A stretch of DNA of 64,000 bases from Serilophus lunatus (taxonomy: Eukaryota; Chordata; Aves; Passeriformes; Eurylaimidae), in contig VXBA01000317.1 in the NCBI GenBank assembly GCA_013399895.1, positions 597,539-661,538 on the forward strand, written 5' to 3'. Each line of letters opens with the position of its first letter. The first letter of the stretch is position 1. The position numbers were made by a program, and so were the translations under genes. This document shows positions 1 to 14,400 of the stretch, one piece after another. The notes under the pieces were generated by a model. The model ran no database searches. It worked only from the letters and a program-made list of their open reading frames with translations, and had not been told where the DNA came from.

Positions 1-1069
1 TGCCAATTACCCGCGGTGTAGGGTTCCCCGGCCGTGCTCGCCAGCACCGCGCACAGAGGTGGCTCCTGCACTCCGGCCCTGCTCGGCCACCTACACACCC
101 CCTCGAGTTTGGGGTGGCCCCATGGATCACCCTCTGCTTCCTCTGCCCGGAGCCATGGGGGCAGCCAGTGGGGGGGAGAGTTTTGGTCTCCCACTGCAGG
201 GGGAAGAACAACCCTGTGCCACCAGGCTTTGGGCTCCTCCATCCCCGGGCCAGGGACCGGTACAGGGACTGATCACCTGAGCGTTTCAGGGGATGCTCAA
301 AGGCCGGCTCTCCATATCGCCATCCCCGCCAGCACTGAGCACCAACGTGTCACTGCTGTCATTTCCTCCCAGGCTGTCCCCAGCACGCGTGCTCACAGCG
401 TGGTGTGACGGGGACCCTCCTCCCTGGTTCCCAGTGTGGGGCAGAGGGTGGAGAGATGTCCCAGCTGGTGCAGCAGCTTTTAGAGCCATCCTGGCCGAGG
501 GGCTGGCAGAGCCCCGGGTGCTGGGCAGCCCTTCACCGTATAATGGGCAGGGCGTTGGGGCTGTGCATCGCTGTGTGACAGCACGTGGGTGCCCTGCACC
601 CTGCTGTGCCCACCGTGTGTGGGTCTGGCAGTATCCCTGGGGCGGCACATCCCCATCTCGGAGTCTGAGCAAAGGGCAGCGATGAGAGTCCCCGTCAGGT
701 TCAGGTCCAAAACTACAACGGAACACGAAAACCCATAGACGGGACTGGGACGGCTCCCCATGATCCATCCCGAGGGGCGATGGCAGCCAGCACAGCCACG
801 CAGCCTCACCCAGCGCGGCGCTGAAATGGGCACAGGCAGCTCCACTTGCCCTGCAGCTCGTAGGGACAACTGCACGTTCCCACTTCCCTGGGCTCAGGCT
901 GGCCTGGATGTCCTTAATTGCCCGAAGGTCCCCGAGCCCGGGGCCACGTGTCAGAGGGACCCTGGGCAGGAACCTGACACGGCCGCGAGTCATTCGGGAT
1001 CAACGCTGGGGGCCAGGAAATTGCAACGGACACGAACCTAAATACGCTGCACGTCCCCCCAGGTAATCA

Positions 1070-1720
1070 GGGGCCGGGCCAGATTCCAGCTGACAGTTTA
1101 AATGCCTTAATTCCTCGGCCGCTGTGGTTCGAGGGGGTCCCGTGTGCCGTGGGCTTCTCCCAAATGGTCTCTGAGCTGGAGATTTGTCTGTAATTGGAGG
1201 CGTGTTGCATTCCCTTGAAAGTAGCCAGGTCCCGCTGGAGGGGGGCTGCGGGAAGGCAGCAATTTCCCTTATGGAATTATTTACCTGATTAGAGAGTTTA
1301 TTTTATCAGAATTGCTTCAGAATGGGGCTGCTCAGTGTGTCCAGCATGGGGAGATCCCCAGTGGGGCTGGCGACCTGGAGACAGGTAATTTGTGTGGTTA
1401 ATGGGACTAATCCACCAGGCAATTACACCAATACATTTCACGGCTGCAAAGTGCTCTGTTCCCGTTAATTAAAAATCTGTTAAGAAGATTAGCACGTAGG
1501 TATCAAAAGAAACCCATGAGTTTCTTTCCATACCAGCCCTCGAAGCGAGTGTGGGAGTGCTGGATTGCTCACATTAGCCTAAAAATTATTCTTTTAAAGG
1601 TAAGGACTTCACATCCAAAGTAACCGCTGACAGTTTTCCCTGACTTTCCTACCAAGAGGTCCTTTATCTTTAATTACAGTTTGTTTAAATTAGCTCTGAT
1701 TGGTCGTGCGGAGTGTTAGC
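1070..1720. promoter_or_regulatory. candidate conserved non-coding element
   Basis: The sequence changes from GC-rich, repeat-like flank to a complex AT-rich block dense in homeodomain-type cores (TAAT/ATTA), including TTAATGGGACTAATCC near 1398-1413, whose TAATCC is a bicoid/OTX-type core, and GTTAATTAAAA near 1464. No coding frame or transposon resemblance is seen. This is the usual look of deeply conserved developmental enhancers, but conservation cannot be tested from one sequence. Confidence 0.35.
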
Positions 1721-2149
1721 TTAAATATATTGGGAGCGCACGTTTGGAACCCTGTGTGTGGTGGCTCAGGTTTGAGGAGGGCAGCCCTTGGCCCAGCTCT
1801 GCACCCCAGCAGGTGCCCCCCGCTGCTGGGCTGGTGCTCGGGACCACCCAAGAGAGGATGGGGGTCTGGGGTGGTCCAAACTCAGCATCCCACACTTGAT
1901 ACGGTCACACCAGAACAGCAGCACCGCTGGTACCACCAGGGGCTCGGCCACCAAACCTGGCTCTGCTGCAGGCACCGGGTTATGTGGGCACCTCCCCGGT
2001 GTGGTGGGAGGCCAGAACCGTGGCTGCCCCGTGGCAGGAGCCCTGTGCCACCAGCAGCACCCCGCGGACACCCCGTTCCCATCCCCACACCCCCGCTGCC
2101 AGCCCGGCTGCGCTCAGCCCCTCGCTCAGCGGCCGGGGCCGCTCCTGAT

Positions 2150-2700
2150 CTTTGTCCAGAGCCAGACGTGAGCAAAACAAAAGCAAATTCCCCGGCAGCT
2201 GAAGGTGCCATTTTTACGGCTGGGCTCAACGAGGAAGTATTTTTTGATCTCTTAAAAATCCTGAATATTATCTGACAGTTTATCTTGTTTCTCGCATCCG
2301 TGTCTTTGCAGCAACGCCAGCTCATTTACATGTGTATTGCGCCTGCCTCCACGGGTGCTGAGGTCAATTGAAACTCAAGAAAAGAGGAGAAATTTATGCA
2401 AAACTGTTGATTGCATTTGTATGTAATGAAATCATCCAATATTCATCTGACTATAGACTCTAATCTGAAAGGAGAAGTGAAGGACATAAGAGTCACTGGA
2501 AAGCAATAATGAGCTTCTGTAGTGATTAAAAAAGCACTTGAGCTTTCTGAAAATCCAGCCAGAAATCGTGTCTAATCAACACGGAATATAGGAGGCAGAG
2601 ATTACATTGATACATTTTGCAAAGCTCACTGTTGAAAATGTATGCGCGCTGTAAACTCTGACATGCCATCCAGGGTCTGTTGGATACAAATCCGGGCGGC
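2150..2700. promoter_or_regulatory. candidate conserved non-coding element
   Basis: A second AT-rich, non-repetitive block with many homeodomain-like cores and stretches such as AATTTATGCAAAAC (octamer-like ATGCAAA, near 2389-2402). It is bounded by GC-rich DNA on both sides and has no coding potential that I can recognise. The call is inferred from composition only. Confidence 0.35.
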
Positions 2701-4935
2701 ACAATCAGCGCCCGGCTCGTCCCTGGCACAAAGCAATCTTGGTGTCTCTGCTCGATGACTCACAAGGAGCGCAATCACATCTATTTTGAAGAGCAATGTT
2801 GGTTTTTAACTATGTCGAGAGCTCCCAGCTTCCTCGGAGTTTTTCCTTCCCTTTGCTTCCGTTTTGAGTCCCCCCCATGGCCACGGGGCTCAGTCCAGGA
2901 GCTGGTGGGAGGCTGGTGCCCAGCCCTGTCCAGCAGCTTGGAGCCGAACGGAGCATCCCGGTGGAGCTGAGCGAGGCTGTTGGGCAGCCTGGGAAGGGTA
3001 CAGGTCTCTCCTGACAGGGATGTACCCCTGGTGCTGGGAGTGGGACCCCGTCAAGGATCCCCAACCCTCCAGGCCATGATGGCAGTGCTCACGAGGTGGG
3101 TAGCTGCTGGTGTCCCAGGATGACAGATGCTGTTGGGAGAGGGCTCCCAGTGAGGGCAGCGGGGTGTGGACAGCGCAGGGCACAGCGTGAGGGGTCTGGC
3201 CATGGCCCTCCTCCATCCCCTGCCCTGCACCAGCCACAGTATTTGCAGCTGAGGCCAAACTTTGGTGGCTAATGCAGCATCACTGACACAGACCCACATT
3301 ACACCAGCCCAGCTGCTTTCTGGCCCGTGTCCCTTCCCCTTCTGGGTTATTTGGCACAGCTGGAACTCCTTCTCCACCCGCCAAAAGCATCAGCTGCAGC
3401 TCCTTATCAGCTCTGGGTGCAATCCAGGCTGGAACCAAGTGAGAGGTTCCTGCTGCTGCCCGTGGAGGAGTGTTTGGAGCAGGCAGATCTGCTGCAGCTC
3501 TGGGTGTGGAGCAGCAGGTGATTTATGCTGCAAAGGGAAAGTAGGTCTTGTCCAGAGCTGTCCTGTGAGGTAGCCAGTGGTGCATGTCCATCCTCTCTTC
3601 GGTGATGCTGCTCTGGTTTTGTGTGATCTAAAGGTGCTGTGGCTGGTGATTTTTTTTTTTTTTAATTTTTTTTTCCCCTTGTCCTGCAGTGCTAAGTCCC
3701 TCGGGGAGCAGGATTGGCTGTGAATGCACAGCTCCCTGGGCTCACATGCTGCCTGCCCTGCCTTGGTGGTACCAGGGCTGACAGCAGCATCTGTGGGTGC
3801 TATGGCTGCTCCTGGCTGATGCAGGGCAAAGGGGTGAGGTGGGCATGCAGGTAAATGGGTTCCCCAACCATCCAGGCAGCTCCATCCCCAGCCTGGCAGC
3901 AGGGTTTTATTTCCCGAGAGGTGCAGCGAGATACTACAGGGTAAGGAACAGCAGTAAATATTTGGGAAATTCCTCCATGTAATGATCCTCTGCAGCTCCA
4001 GTGCCTGCCTGCACCAGCCCATCATCACCTCCTCAAGGGCTTGAAGAATGGGAAGAGGCTGGAGAAGCCCCTGTGGACAGCAGCAGTTCTCCACATGCCT
4101 TGGCTTTGTGGAGCTCCCAGCTCAGCAGCTGCTGCTCCTGGGCAGGTATCAGGGGAACCCTTCCATTCCAGGCTGCTGTGGGGATGCTGAGGCTGCGACA
4201 ATGGCAAAAAAAGCCCAGTTGACAAATGTCAAAAAGAAATCCAGTAATCGGCTGAAAGCAATTTCCCGAGCTGTGGAACCGCCCTGGGCTCGCCATCTTC
4301 CTTTATTCATTTATCATGGTAAGGGCTTCGGCCAAAATACACAAAGCAGAGAAATTGTTGACATGTGGGGCCCTAGCAGAGCAAATCCTTCATCCTCCTC
4401 CCCCTCCCTGTGGCACACAAACTAACTTTTTTGGGAGTTGTTTATTTAAGGAGTGCAGAGCACTCGGTGCTCTTTGAACTGAAGTGCCTTGGGAGCAGGG
4501 CTGGGGGGCTGCCACCGCCTCCTGCCATCCCCCAGGCTGTTTGCTGCCATCAGGAAGTACCTGCTGGCAGTGAGGAGCTGAGCTGTGTGATGTTCTCAGG
4601 ACCCAGTTCTGCTTCTACCTCCTCTAACCCCTAAAATGTGCCAGTGGCTCATACAGGCATTCCATACCTGGATTTGGAAAATCCCTGTGCTGGCTTTAGG
4701 TCCTCTCAGTACTGGCTGAAGTGGCTGTGCTGACAGCTCTGGTTTCAGTTCTATACCCACAGAGCCTTGGGAATCAAAGAGCCTGTGTCCCCTGCACAGC
4801 CAGTGCTGAGCTCCCTCATCCCTTCCCAGTGGCCACAGCACAGGCAAAGGCTTCCTCTGGGACACGTGAGCCCAAGGGGACACACCAACCAGGACCTGGC
4901 TGTTGCAAGGCTGCTCCTCTACGTCTCATTTTAAC

Positions 4936-4941
4936 TTTATT
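4936..4941 (-). terminator. MRRF poly(A) signal candidate
   Basis: AATAAA on the minus strand about 415 nt past the MRRF stop codon, a normal distance for this gene. Other weaker signals could also be used. Confidence 0.5.
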
Positions 4942-5356
4942 TCAAGCAAAAAGAAATGCTGAGGTTTACAGCAGGACAGTGCAGGTTTCCCATGTGTCTT
5001 CCTGGCTCCTGCTGGGCTGGTGGTGCAAGGACACAAACAGGGTGTGAGGTGAGTGGGCAGGCCTTCCTCTGTGCCTCAGCTTCCCTGGGAGCCCTTCCAG
5101 CAGCCTCCTTCCTGATAATTTGTTTTTCATCTCAGTTCACCCAATTCTGTTCCCACCTGGATGAAGAACATCAAGGAGAGTTCCCCCCTCCCTGCAGCAC
5201 ACCCCAAGGTGGGCAATGGGAGCAGCCAAGGCACAGAGCTGCTCATGCTGCCCCTGCCCATCCCTGAGGCTGCTGCCTGCAGGCAGGGATGGGTGCTGGA
5301 GTGTGTGGCAGCCCATTCCTGCTCCAGGAGGGGAAGTGTGTCCATTGGGATGGTGA

Positions 5357-5434
5357 TTATCCAAGCAGCTCCTTGGTCTTTGCTGCCAGCAGCTTGTCCA
5401 TCTCTGCAGCGGCCTCATCTGCCATTTGCTGGAT
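5357..5434 (-). CDS. MRRF: MRRF last coding exon
   Basis: Encodes IQQMADEAAAEMDKLLAAK then TKELLG and the TAA stop. The ending is the conserved MRRF C-terminus. Confidence 0.95.
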   Translation of the reverse strand: MQQMADEAAAEMDKLLAAKTKELLG

Positions 5435-8400
5435 CTGTGGCAAGACAACATAAGTCAGAATCCTATGAGAGGGGATGCCAGAATTTAAAGGGAAAGGAGT
5501 GACTGGATCACCTTCTGGAACAAAGCCTAAAATCCTAATAAAACCCAAATAATGCTGGGGCAGCCCCCAGGGACTGTGTCTGTGCTGCATCTGGACAGTG
5601 GGAGCAGGGACTGGTCAAAGGCACACACAGACTCCTGGCTGAGCTTCACAAGTGGCTTGGTCAGGTTCTTATTTAAAGAAAAAGAAATAAAATGGTGATT
5701 GTTCAAGCCCTGCCCAGGCATCAGCTCTCCAAGTAACATGGGATGGACATGGCAAGTGTGTACAAGGGATGAAAATGTGCAGGCACTTGAGTGAGAGCAC
5801 ATAAAGGCTGGGGTTGTGCACTGGTTTCACAGGATTAAGTTGTGCTGGCTGCCAAGGTCTAACGATGACCTTTTCTCATCCTGAAAAATTTGGGTACAAG
5901 AAAAAAGTTCCACTGGAGATGTTACCTCTACCAGTGCAGAAAACCATCTGTCTGCTCTGGGAGAGCTGCTTCCCAACAGGATTGGGTTACAATGGCAGGG
6001 CCATTTTTCCTGCACAAACACTCTGTATATCAATGTTTATTTTTGTGAGCTCATAGAGAACTGTCCCAGAGCATTTGCAATGTATCTAACTTTAGCTGTT
6101 AATAAACAAACAGCAAAGATGTAATGGCCTGCCTTCAGACGCATCAATTCAGCAGAACACTTAGGCTTGTGCCTGAGTTTATGCTCAAGTAATTGACTTC
6201 AGTGACATCTGCTCTTAGGGAATTAGGTATGTGCTTAAGTATCTTCCTGAATTGAAGCCAAAAACTCTGAACAGAGATAATCTTGCTAGCCTTTTCATTA
6301 ATAACAACTGCAGCAATCCTCATTAACATCAGCTGTTTGCAGTGGCCAGGCACTGGGTGAGTGGTGGTACAGACATGGACATGGATTGTTTTACTCCCTA
6401 AATTCAGCTGGTTTGTGCAACAATCCCTCGTAGTACAAAAGTTTTTGGGGATTTTTATTCCTCCCTGAGTCAGCTTACAATGGTTCATATCATAAATTTG
6501 GCCTTGAGATCGAAGTCCCAAATCTCACAAAGAAAAAGCAGATACAACAGTCATTGCCAACTCCAAAAACTCAGCCCATTCCCCTGCTGGGTTCTCAGTG
6601 CTGGAGATTTGTCAGCAAGGGCTGGGACAAACACACCACTGAGCTGTGAGACACCATGATATGGCAGAAGAGAAGAAAAATTACCTGCTTTTCTAGCAGC
6701 CAGATGGTATCTTCTGACACTTTGCTCTTGGACTTCTTTACCTGGCTGATGCTTTTGCTTCGCACCTTTCTCAGGGCCTCTTTGGACTTGTTGGTGGATT
6801 GCTTGGCCAGCTTGGCCAGGCTCTCCCTGTGCTCCCTTGTGACCCTAGAAGAGGAAAACCACCAAATGGAAAACAGTGTCATGTGTAGCACAGCCAGATT
6901 GATTTTCTGTGATGGAATTGGGGTGAATGAGTGATCCTTTCCAACTGATGCTGCCCTGCCCAGGGACATCCAAAAGCTGCCAGTATTAGATAGCTTCTCT
7001 GTGTGGAGGATCTGTGTCACAGGGCAGAGGGGCTGAACAGCTCAAGGCATGTTTTTATTCTGCTTTGGTCCACCTGAGAAAACCAGCCACTTCTAAACAG
7101 CATCCCCAGAGCAGCAAGCCTTGAGCCTAGAAGGGAAAATTTTCAGGCCAGCCAGCCCAAAGCTGGAGAACCTGGACTGAATTTTACTTGCTTTTTAGTT
7201 GTTGCTGCAGTGCCTGAAAGTCATGCTGAAATGTCCAGACTTTTCTTATTTCCTGCTGCCAAAGCATCTGTGAGAAAGAGGGAAAATCCAGCTCTAGCCC
7301 TGAAAGATGGAACTGAAAAGTGTAATCCTGCAAAGCTGGGGGGGAAACCTCTGTTCCTGAAAGCAGATTCATCTTCCTGCAACTGAAGAGCCTGAATTAC
7401 CTACCTGGAAACTACAGAGCTTATCTTTCACTGAACCTTATTCCAGCTCATCATGACCAGGATTTCCCAAGATGATCCCAAGAGGATGCTGCTGGACACA
7501 GTCAGCCACAGGTAACTCAGCCCAGAACTTCAGCTGCACCTTCCCCCTGACATGTGGCCAGTTACTGCTGTGCTGACACAAGGACATCCTGACTTTCCCA
7601 TCCCAAACTGAAAACTGCAGGTGATGAGGGAGTCTGGTTATCAAAAAAAGCTCAGGACTGGCTGAGGTATTCCCTCAGCTCTGGTAATGCTCCAGAACCT
7701 ACAGGTGATCATTGTCAACTGCTAGTGCTTAACAATAATATTTTAATTATTTTCATGCTATTGGAATTTCCAGACTGTCTGGAGAAGGAAAAACCCTGGT
7801 ACAGTCCCTGAGGCTTGCTAGCTCACGGGAGATATTGCAAAATAAACATTTCACAGGAGTATTTAGAAATTGGCTGCAGCAGCCTGGGTCACCAAAACAC
7901 TGGGGCCACGACTTCTCCTGCAGAGAGCTCAGGAAATGTGAGGTGAGGGTCCCTGTGGGGCAGTGGGTGTGTGTTATGGAGGGGCTGTAGGGGCACAGTC
8001 GGACCCTCAGCTCACCAAGTTGCCCAGTCCCTTCCCTGCAGGCAGGTCTCTCCCAGCAGATGTCTGCAGACACTGGCCCCTTGCCAGTCATCTCTATCCC
8101 ATGGTGCCAGAGGGAACAGGCTTCCCAGAACTGGTTAGAAATTACAGGAACTTGGGATCACTAGGAAAGCTGACAGACCCAGGCAGCAGCACCCCAGCCT
8201 GTCCCTTCCCTGGGAGATGGCCAGGGAATGTCACACAGTATCACAGAGTATCCTGAGTTAGGACCATCCAGTCCAGCTCCTGGCCCTGCCCAAGGCACCC
8301 CAACAATCCCACCCTGTCCCTGAGTGTTGTCCAAACCCTCCTGGAGCTTTGGCAGCTTTGGGAAGTGACCAAACACTGGGGAGCCTGTTCAGTGCCCAAC

Positions 8401-11400
8401 CACCCTCTGGGGGAAGAACTTTTCCCTGAGATCCAACCTGATTTGTCACATGTGGTGGGAGGCTCCTGCTCAGCACAGGCTCACTCCTGGACTGACCAGA
8501 AGCGAGCAGGGATCCTTGTGGCTTCCCTGCATCCCAACACCTCCAGGGCTCCTCGTGTTTGACCTCCCCAGCCAGAGATCCCGCGGCACATTCGGAACCA
8601 CCAAAGCCAGCTCACAAGCAGAGGTCTGCATGAGGTCAGATTCTCAGGCAGCTTTTTTTGGGAGGGGGGTGGGGTGTCAATCCTGGCTGCTCAGCTTGGA
8701 GGAGGGAGCTGGAAATCTCTCCCATCTCCTGCTGGGTGGTGAGGGAGCAGGTCAGCAGTGGGGCTGCTCAGCTGTGGGAGCCCAAGCCCAGGGTATCACT
8801 CGCCTGCCCGGGGCGGCCGAGCCTTGAAGGAAATGTTTTTGTTTATGCAGCACTGCCAGATTTCCTCTGCTTCTTGGCACGGGGTCACAGCTTTCATGCC
8901 TCCTTGTCTGTCTTTATTAACACCAATTTCTTTTTATCACCGTGCAGTGCCGGGGAGTTTCTCAGAGGGTTTTATGTTCCAGCCAGACTGTGTGTAAATT
9001 CTCAGCAATGCTACCAACAATGCCAGAGATGGACACTTTTCCAAGCAGATGCTGTTTCTGGTTAAGGAATCCATCAACACGAGCCAGGCCCACAGTTTCT
9101 AAGGACAGTTGTTTAATCCTGCCCCTAGGTCTGGGACTTTTAAGCTGTTCTTAGGTATGTTTTCTGTCTAATAACTAATACCCTGTGGTAATCCCTACAC
9201 CCTCTTAAAGTCAAAAGAAGGGTGAATTTGGGGAAGGGGTGCCACAGTGGAGAACGAGGACAAGGTCCCCATCTGTCACCCCTGATGCCCTTCCCTGCAG
9301 CTCACGGAGCAGCAGGCTCAATTCCTGCTGTTCCCCCAGGGACCAGGACAAAGCCTGGTGAATGACATGTCAGGGGGGTCACAACACACACACTATCCCA
9401 TGAGTAACATCTTTTTTTTCTGCCTCCTTCAGCTCCAGTGGTTACAGTGAGCACGACACGGCTCGTCTCAAGACATTTATCCGGGTAAGAGCAATTTCTG
9501 TCTCTCAAACACCAGGAATTTCCTGTGAAGGAAAGGGATCAGTTAAGGGAAAGCAGGCTTAACTAAACACTCTGCATTCATAATTGCAGATAAACACAGG
9601 GTGCACCATTTATTGCTCAATAAGAAGCAAGTGACAGACTCCTGATGATGAGCAAGCGCAGCTCGGAACAGCCTTGGTGGGTTTTCAAGTGAAATTTTTT
9701 TGGTGATTCTCCCCATAGTAGGAGGTATCTCTGCACATTTCTTAAAGGGCAAAGGGGGAAAAAAAAGCTCACAATGAGTCATTAAACTTTCAAATGAGTC
9801 ATCTGGCTTTCAGTAAAGCATGTGTAAAAATATTACTGATTTACAAACAATATCCAGTGTAACACAATGGGTCCAAAAAAGATGAATCTAAAAATGAGGC
9901 AATACCATAAAAGACACAAGGTCAGGTCAAATTCGGCCAAGGGATCAACCAATACAAACGTTCCCATGGCTGGTTCTTTTTTTTTAATTATTATTTTTAA
10001 ACCCTCAGAGGCTACTTTTTATACAAATAAATATTGCCTATGCAGTGTTAGCCACACAAACAGGAGAATGCCTTGGGGAGCAGAGGGATCCTGGCAGGCA
10101 GCAGAAGTAAACACCAACCACACCAGTGTATTTTTTTCTGTTAAAACTAAAAAAAAAAATGCAAAAACTAAACCAACAGAATGAATTCTGAAAAGCAAGC
10201 TCCATTTTTACATGCCCAGTTGAAGCACTCTGGAGATCAGCTGGAGCTGCACATGGCAAAATATGACACACATGTAAGCAGCTGACAGGTCAGACTACAA
10301 AGTGGTTTTAATAACAGGTAAGGACAATTTGAGTTTGGCTTTATTTTTACTGTGCCTCCCTTCATGAAAGAACCAATTTCTGTAGAAATACTATCTCTTC
10401 ATTTCTGACTTGTTTGCTTGTTTTGCCCACCAGATGTAATTTTAGCAATTTTCACTGCATCTGTCTGTTATATAGTCTCTCATAAACTGCTGGAAATAAT
10501 GAAAAACTTAGAAAATTTTAAAAAGCAAATGAGGGGTATTAAAGAGAGGCCTCTGGCAGAATTTGATTATTTCTGCTCCCACCTTTGCATTAGGATGTTT
10601 TGTAAAGCTGGAACTGTCTCCTTGTCTTTTTGAGGAGTGGATGAAACTCCAAAAGACTCAGTGAAGAAACTAGAGAGCAGAAGGGACTGGAGGTGCCAGT
10701 GAGGGCACAGCTCCCAAGCCAAAAACCTTAACTCAGGACTTCCCAGGCTCCCAAGCAGCCAGGAAGGGACCAGGAGCTGCAACCCTGACACACTGGAGGA
10801 ACATGGGAGCACACCAGGCAAAGCTTCTCTGGGAGCAGAAGACTTGTTTTCACTTTGCAGCATCACAGAAGATGGTGACAGACCAAACACATTTGTTTAA
10901 AAACACAGTATTTTGTTAAAGCTTAGGATTTGCAGTTTTGGAGTTTCCTCCCCTGCAATTCATATTCAAGGATGACCCAAGTGCCCATTAACAATCAAAC
11001 CACTGTGCAGGAACCAGGGAGCCTCAGCAATTATGAAGATAATGGTGCCCTCCTCCTCCTCTCCTGAGGAATGGGGGAAGGGCAGGGAGCACGGGGAAAG
11101 AAAATCAGCAAATAGAATGATAATGTCATTCCCTGCAACGGAAAGCTGCAATTAGACTCCTCTGATCAAAATGCTGGGTAAAATTCCATAGAATTTTTAA
11201 AGGAGCTCTGAAGCACAAGAAATACCTGGTTCATCTTAACCAAGCAGTCACCTGCTTGTGCAAGGGGTTTGAGCACACCCTTCATGGGAGCAGTTTGTCT
11301 TTACCCCAGGAACTTCCCTTGTGCCACCCAGTCCTGGTGCCCCTGTGACAGGTTGTGTCTATGCCAGGGAGTGGATCTGCTGGGAGTTCAAATTTCATCT

Positions 11401-14400
11401 GAAAGGATCCCCTTCCCAAGCAGAGCCCAAACCACACCCAGGGATCCCCAGGATTGCTTCTCCTGATCCAAACTGACACACAACTGATGCAGCAGCACAT
11501 CCTCCCTTGTCTAAGGGCTGGTGGAATTCCAGGAACTGAGAGCAGGGCAGCAAAGAATCAGCCCCTGAAGTAAAGCCATAGAGCTTTGCTGCAGCCAGCT
11601 AGGACCTTTCTCTGCAGAATAGAACCAATCACCAGAAGCCAAGATGTGATAACTTAGGATCTCAGATGCTTGGAAAAGGTTCCACCAGACACTTTCAGGG
11701 GCTCAGATTTTTCTCCAAACCTGAACTACAGCTATCTGGAAAGCAGCTACATAGGGATATGCAGCCTTCATGCATGTTTACCCTCTGAAGGGCACTCACT
11801 GCAGCCTTCTGGGTTGTCTTTAGATGATGAGGAACTCGGGCATCAACACTCACTTGGGAACTGGCACCCGAATCATCATCCCATCCACCTCTGGGTTCAG
11901 GTTCATGCCACTCTCCCTTATGGCCTTCATGGCTGCAGCTGTGCTCTGTAAAACAGATCAAAAGGTAAAGGGAATTAGGAAATAATCATTCCCATATGCC
12001 AGAACTCTGTCAATAGTTGGCAATCCATCTCCATGGAACATGGAAACATTTACTTCTGTTACCAGTAAGATCAGGAAGTTACATTGGTGCAGAGAGCTTT
12101 GATCAACCCGAATGGGAAACCACGGCCGCTGGTATCGGGGTAGGGGGCACCAAGGGGGGGAGAGGGGAAAGGAAACAACAACAAAAGAAAACTGTTTTCC
12201 TTCTTTGAAACTATTTGAATGGTTTGAGGCAACGCAGAGTGAAACCGCAATAAATTCCCCAGGCAGAGCCTGACTGTGGTGAAGGAGATGAAAGATTCTG
12301 AGCATTTCAAAATTCCAGTTGGATGTTTCCCACTAGAAATCACCCAGTGCCAATTCTGAAACGTTAACAAACTTAACCACTTCAGCACTACAACCTGACC
12401 ACAGGACATGGGGGCAGCAGCAGATGGCTGAGAAACAGTGCCTGTGCCCAGCTCTGTGTTTATTTTACAGCTTATTGCTGAGGATTAACTTCTCAAAACC
12501 CCCCTGCCGCTGGCTGACACTCTGCTCTGCTTAAAAGGTGGGGTGGCAGCTATGCCTGGTGACTGCAAGGTGACTAAAAGGCTTCATCTCCATCCCAGGG
12601 CACAGGTTGTACCTCCACACAGTGCCAGGCTCTGGGGTTAAGGCAGAGTTTGGCCAGGAGCTCTCACAGGGCTCTGGCAGCTTGTTTTGTTCTTGACATT
12701 CACAAGCAAGAGGAGTTTGTGTTCCTGGGACACTCGTGTGGCATTTCCTACCAGGCATGAAGCTATTTCTGATTCTCCTTGCCATCATTAACTTTAGCTC
12801 CAGGCTGCTGCAGTATTTATGCAGTTCAGAGTGTATTTATGAAGCTCAGCTTTTGTCAACTGAGGCACAAACTAAAGCTCTGCAGATTTATTCAGGTCCC
12901 TGATGTGTGACAGGTCACACTCTGCTGGTGTTCTGTAAGAGACAACTGCTGTCCTCTGAAACTACAAGGGCAGGGAAAATGCAACCAAAATTATCTTGGC
13001 ACGTTAGGAATGTAAATGGGCAGTGCTTGTTCTGCATTCTGAAAGAAATGCTCAATAAAACTGTGTCGTTTAACACAGACACTGGACAAGACAGAAAAGG
13101 GAAAAATATTGAGAGGATGGGGAAAATATTGCAATATTGCCCCCACCCTCTTGCAGCCTGTGGAAAAAATAACCACACTTAAAAGAACAGAGTCTTGTTT
13201 GATTTTATAACACTTGGGCAAACAGACTGTGACAGTAATCGTGTCTGTAATGGTCTTAAGAACTCAATCTATCACAGAACAGTTATGGTAAAAAACAACT
13301 CCACTGAGAGAAACAGCTCTGGCTCAAGTGACAAGTGGTCCTTTGGCTTAGAAAGCAAATGTAGGCAATGCCATATAGAGGATATTTAATTCCTCACATG
13401 CCCATTTCTCAGCCTGAGGTCCCATTTGACACGGGGTAAGTGCCTTGCCCAGCCCCCTCAGTGCTGGCTCTCTGTGGGACCTCAGTGCATTCACTGATGA
13501 GCGGCCTCCAGAGCCTTTATACACTTTAAGAAACACTTGGGCATCAAGTGCCTTCCACTGACCTCCTCTGAGACTTTGCTGACTTAATTAATAGGGGAAA
13601 GACTTTGCAAAATAAATAGAGATAAGGCCTGGAAAACCTCCAGACCTGGAGCAGGATGAATCTCTGACCTTGTGCTTGCTCCTGCTCCCACTTGCCCAGC
13701 TCTGCCTGTGGGAGCTGCAGGGCACCAGGAGGGCTTGATCCTGAGGTGGGATCTGGATTTGCTGCCTCATTTAGGAATAGTCTAAGGCTCCTGCCGAAAA
13801 TTAAGGGAACTTGTCTCTCACAGGAGATAACTCAAAGCACCTAATTTGGATTCTGAGCCTTGGCACTGCCAAGGGAGGAGCTCACCAACCTCAGCAGTGC
13901 CCCAGTTGAGTTCTATGACAACTAAAGAAGTCTCAGAGGTGTTTAAGGTGTCACCAGCACAAATTCCAACCACACATCTGTGTGTGTGTGTGGCCACATC
14001 TCCACAAGGAACTGATCTACTGCAGCAGGGCAGATGCAGCCAGGTGTGTAGTTCAGGGAGAGGTGTGTGTGTGTGTGCTCAGGACTGCTGGGTGCCACAA
14101 ACACACAGGAATTGGAGAGAGCTGGCAGGGCTCAGGGAATCCAGGCATCCAGCCTGGGACTCAGTGCTGCTCTGCAGATCCAGCTGACAGGAAAGTGAAC
14201 CCCTGGCACTGTGGCACTGACTGGATATGAGCCCAGGAGCAATCCCAGCATGGGACTCTCCTCTGAGCCCACAGAGCTGCAGGTGAGCTGCCCTGGGAGC
14301 CACACAGGGGCTGAGGAATCACTTGCTCTGTGCTGTCAGCAGCAAAGTACCCCTTCTGTTCTGTGTCAGCACAAAGTGAGACAGCCCAGCCAGGGCTCTC

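Larger units (their letters stand above)
1..4900. other. left flank, no gene recognised
   Basis: No exon of a known protein could be read here on either strand. The open frames in this stretch are GC-rich and low in complexity, and I see no conserved domain or splice-phased neighbour for any of them. From conserved gene order, PTGS1 would be expected further left, so this is probably the interval between MRRF and PTGS1. It includes two AT-rich, non-repetitive stretches listed separately as candidate regulatory elements, and the end of the MRRF 3' UTR near its right edge. Confidence 0.6.

Noticed and set aside
286..993. 235-aa minus-strand frame
   Set aside because: GC-rich, low complexity, no recognisable domain, splice context or start signal; overlapping frames on the other strand are equally open.
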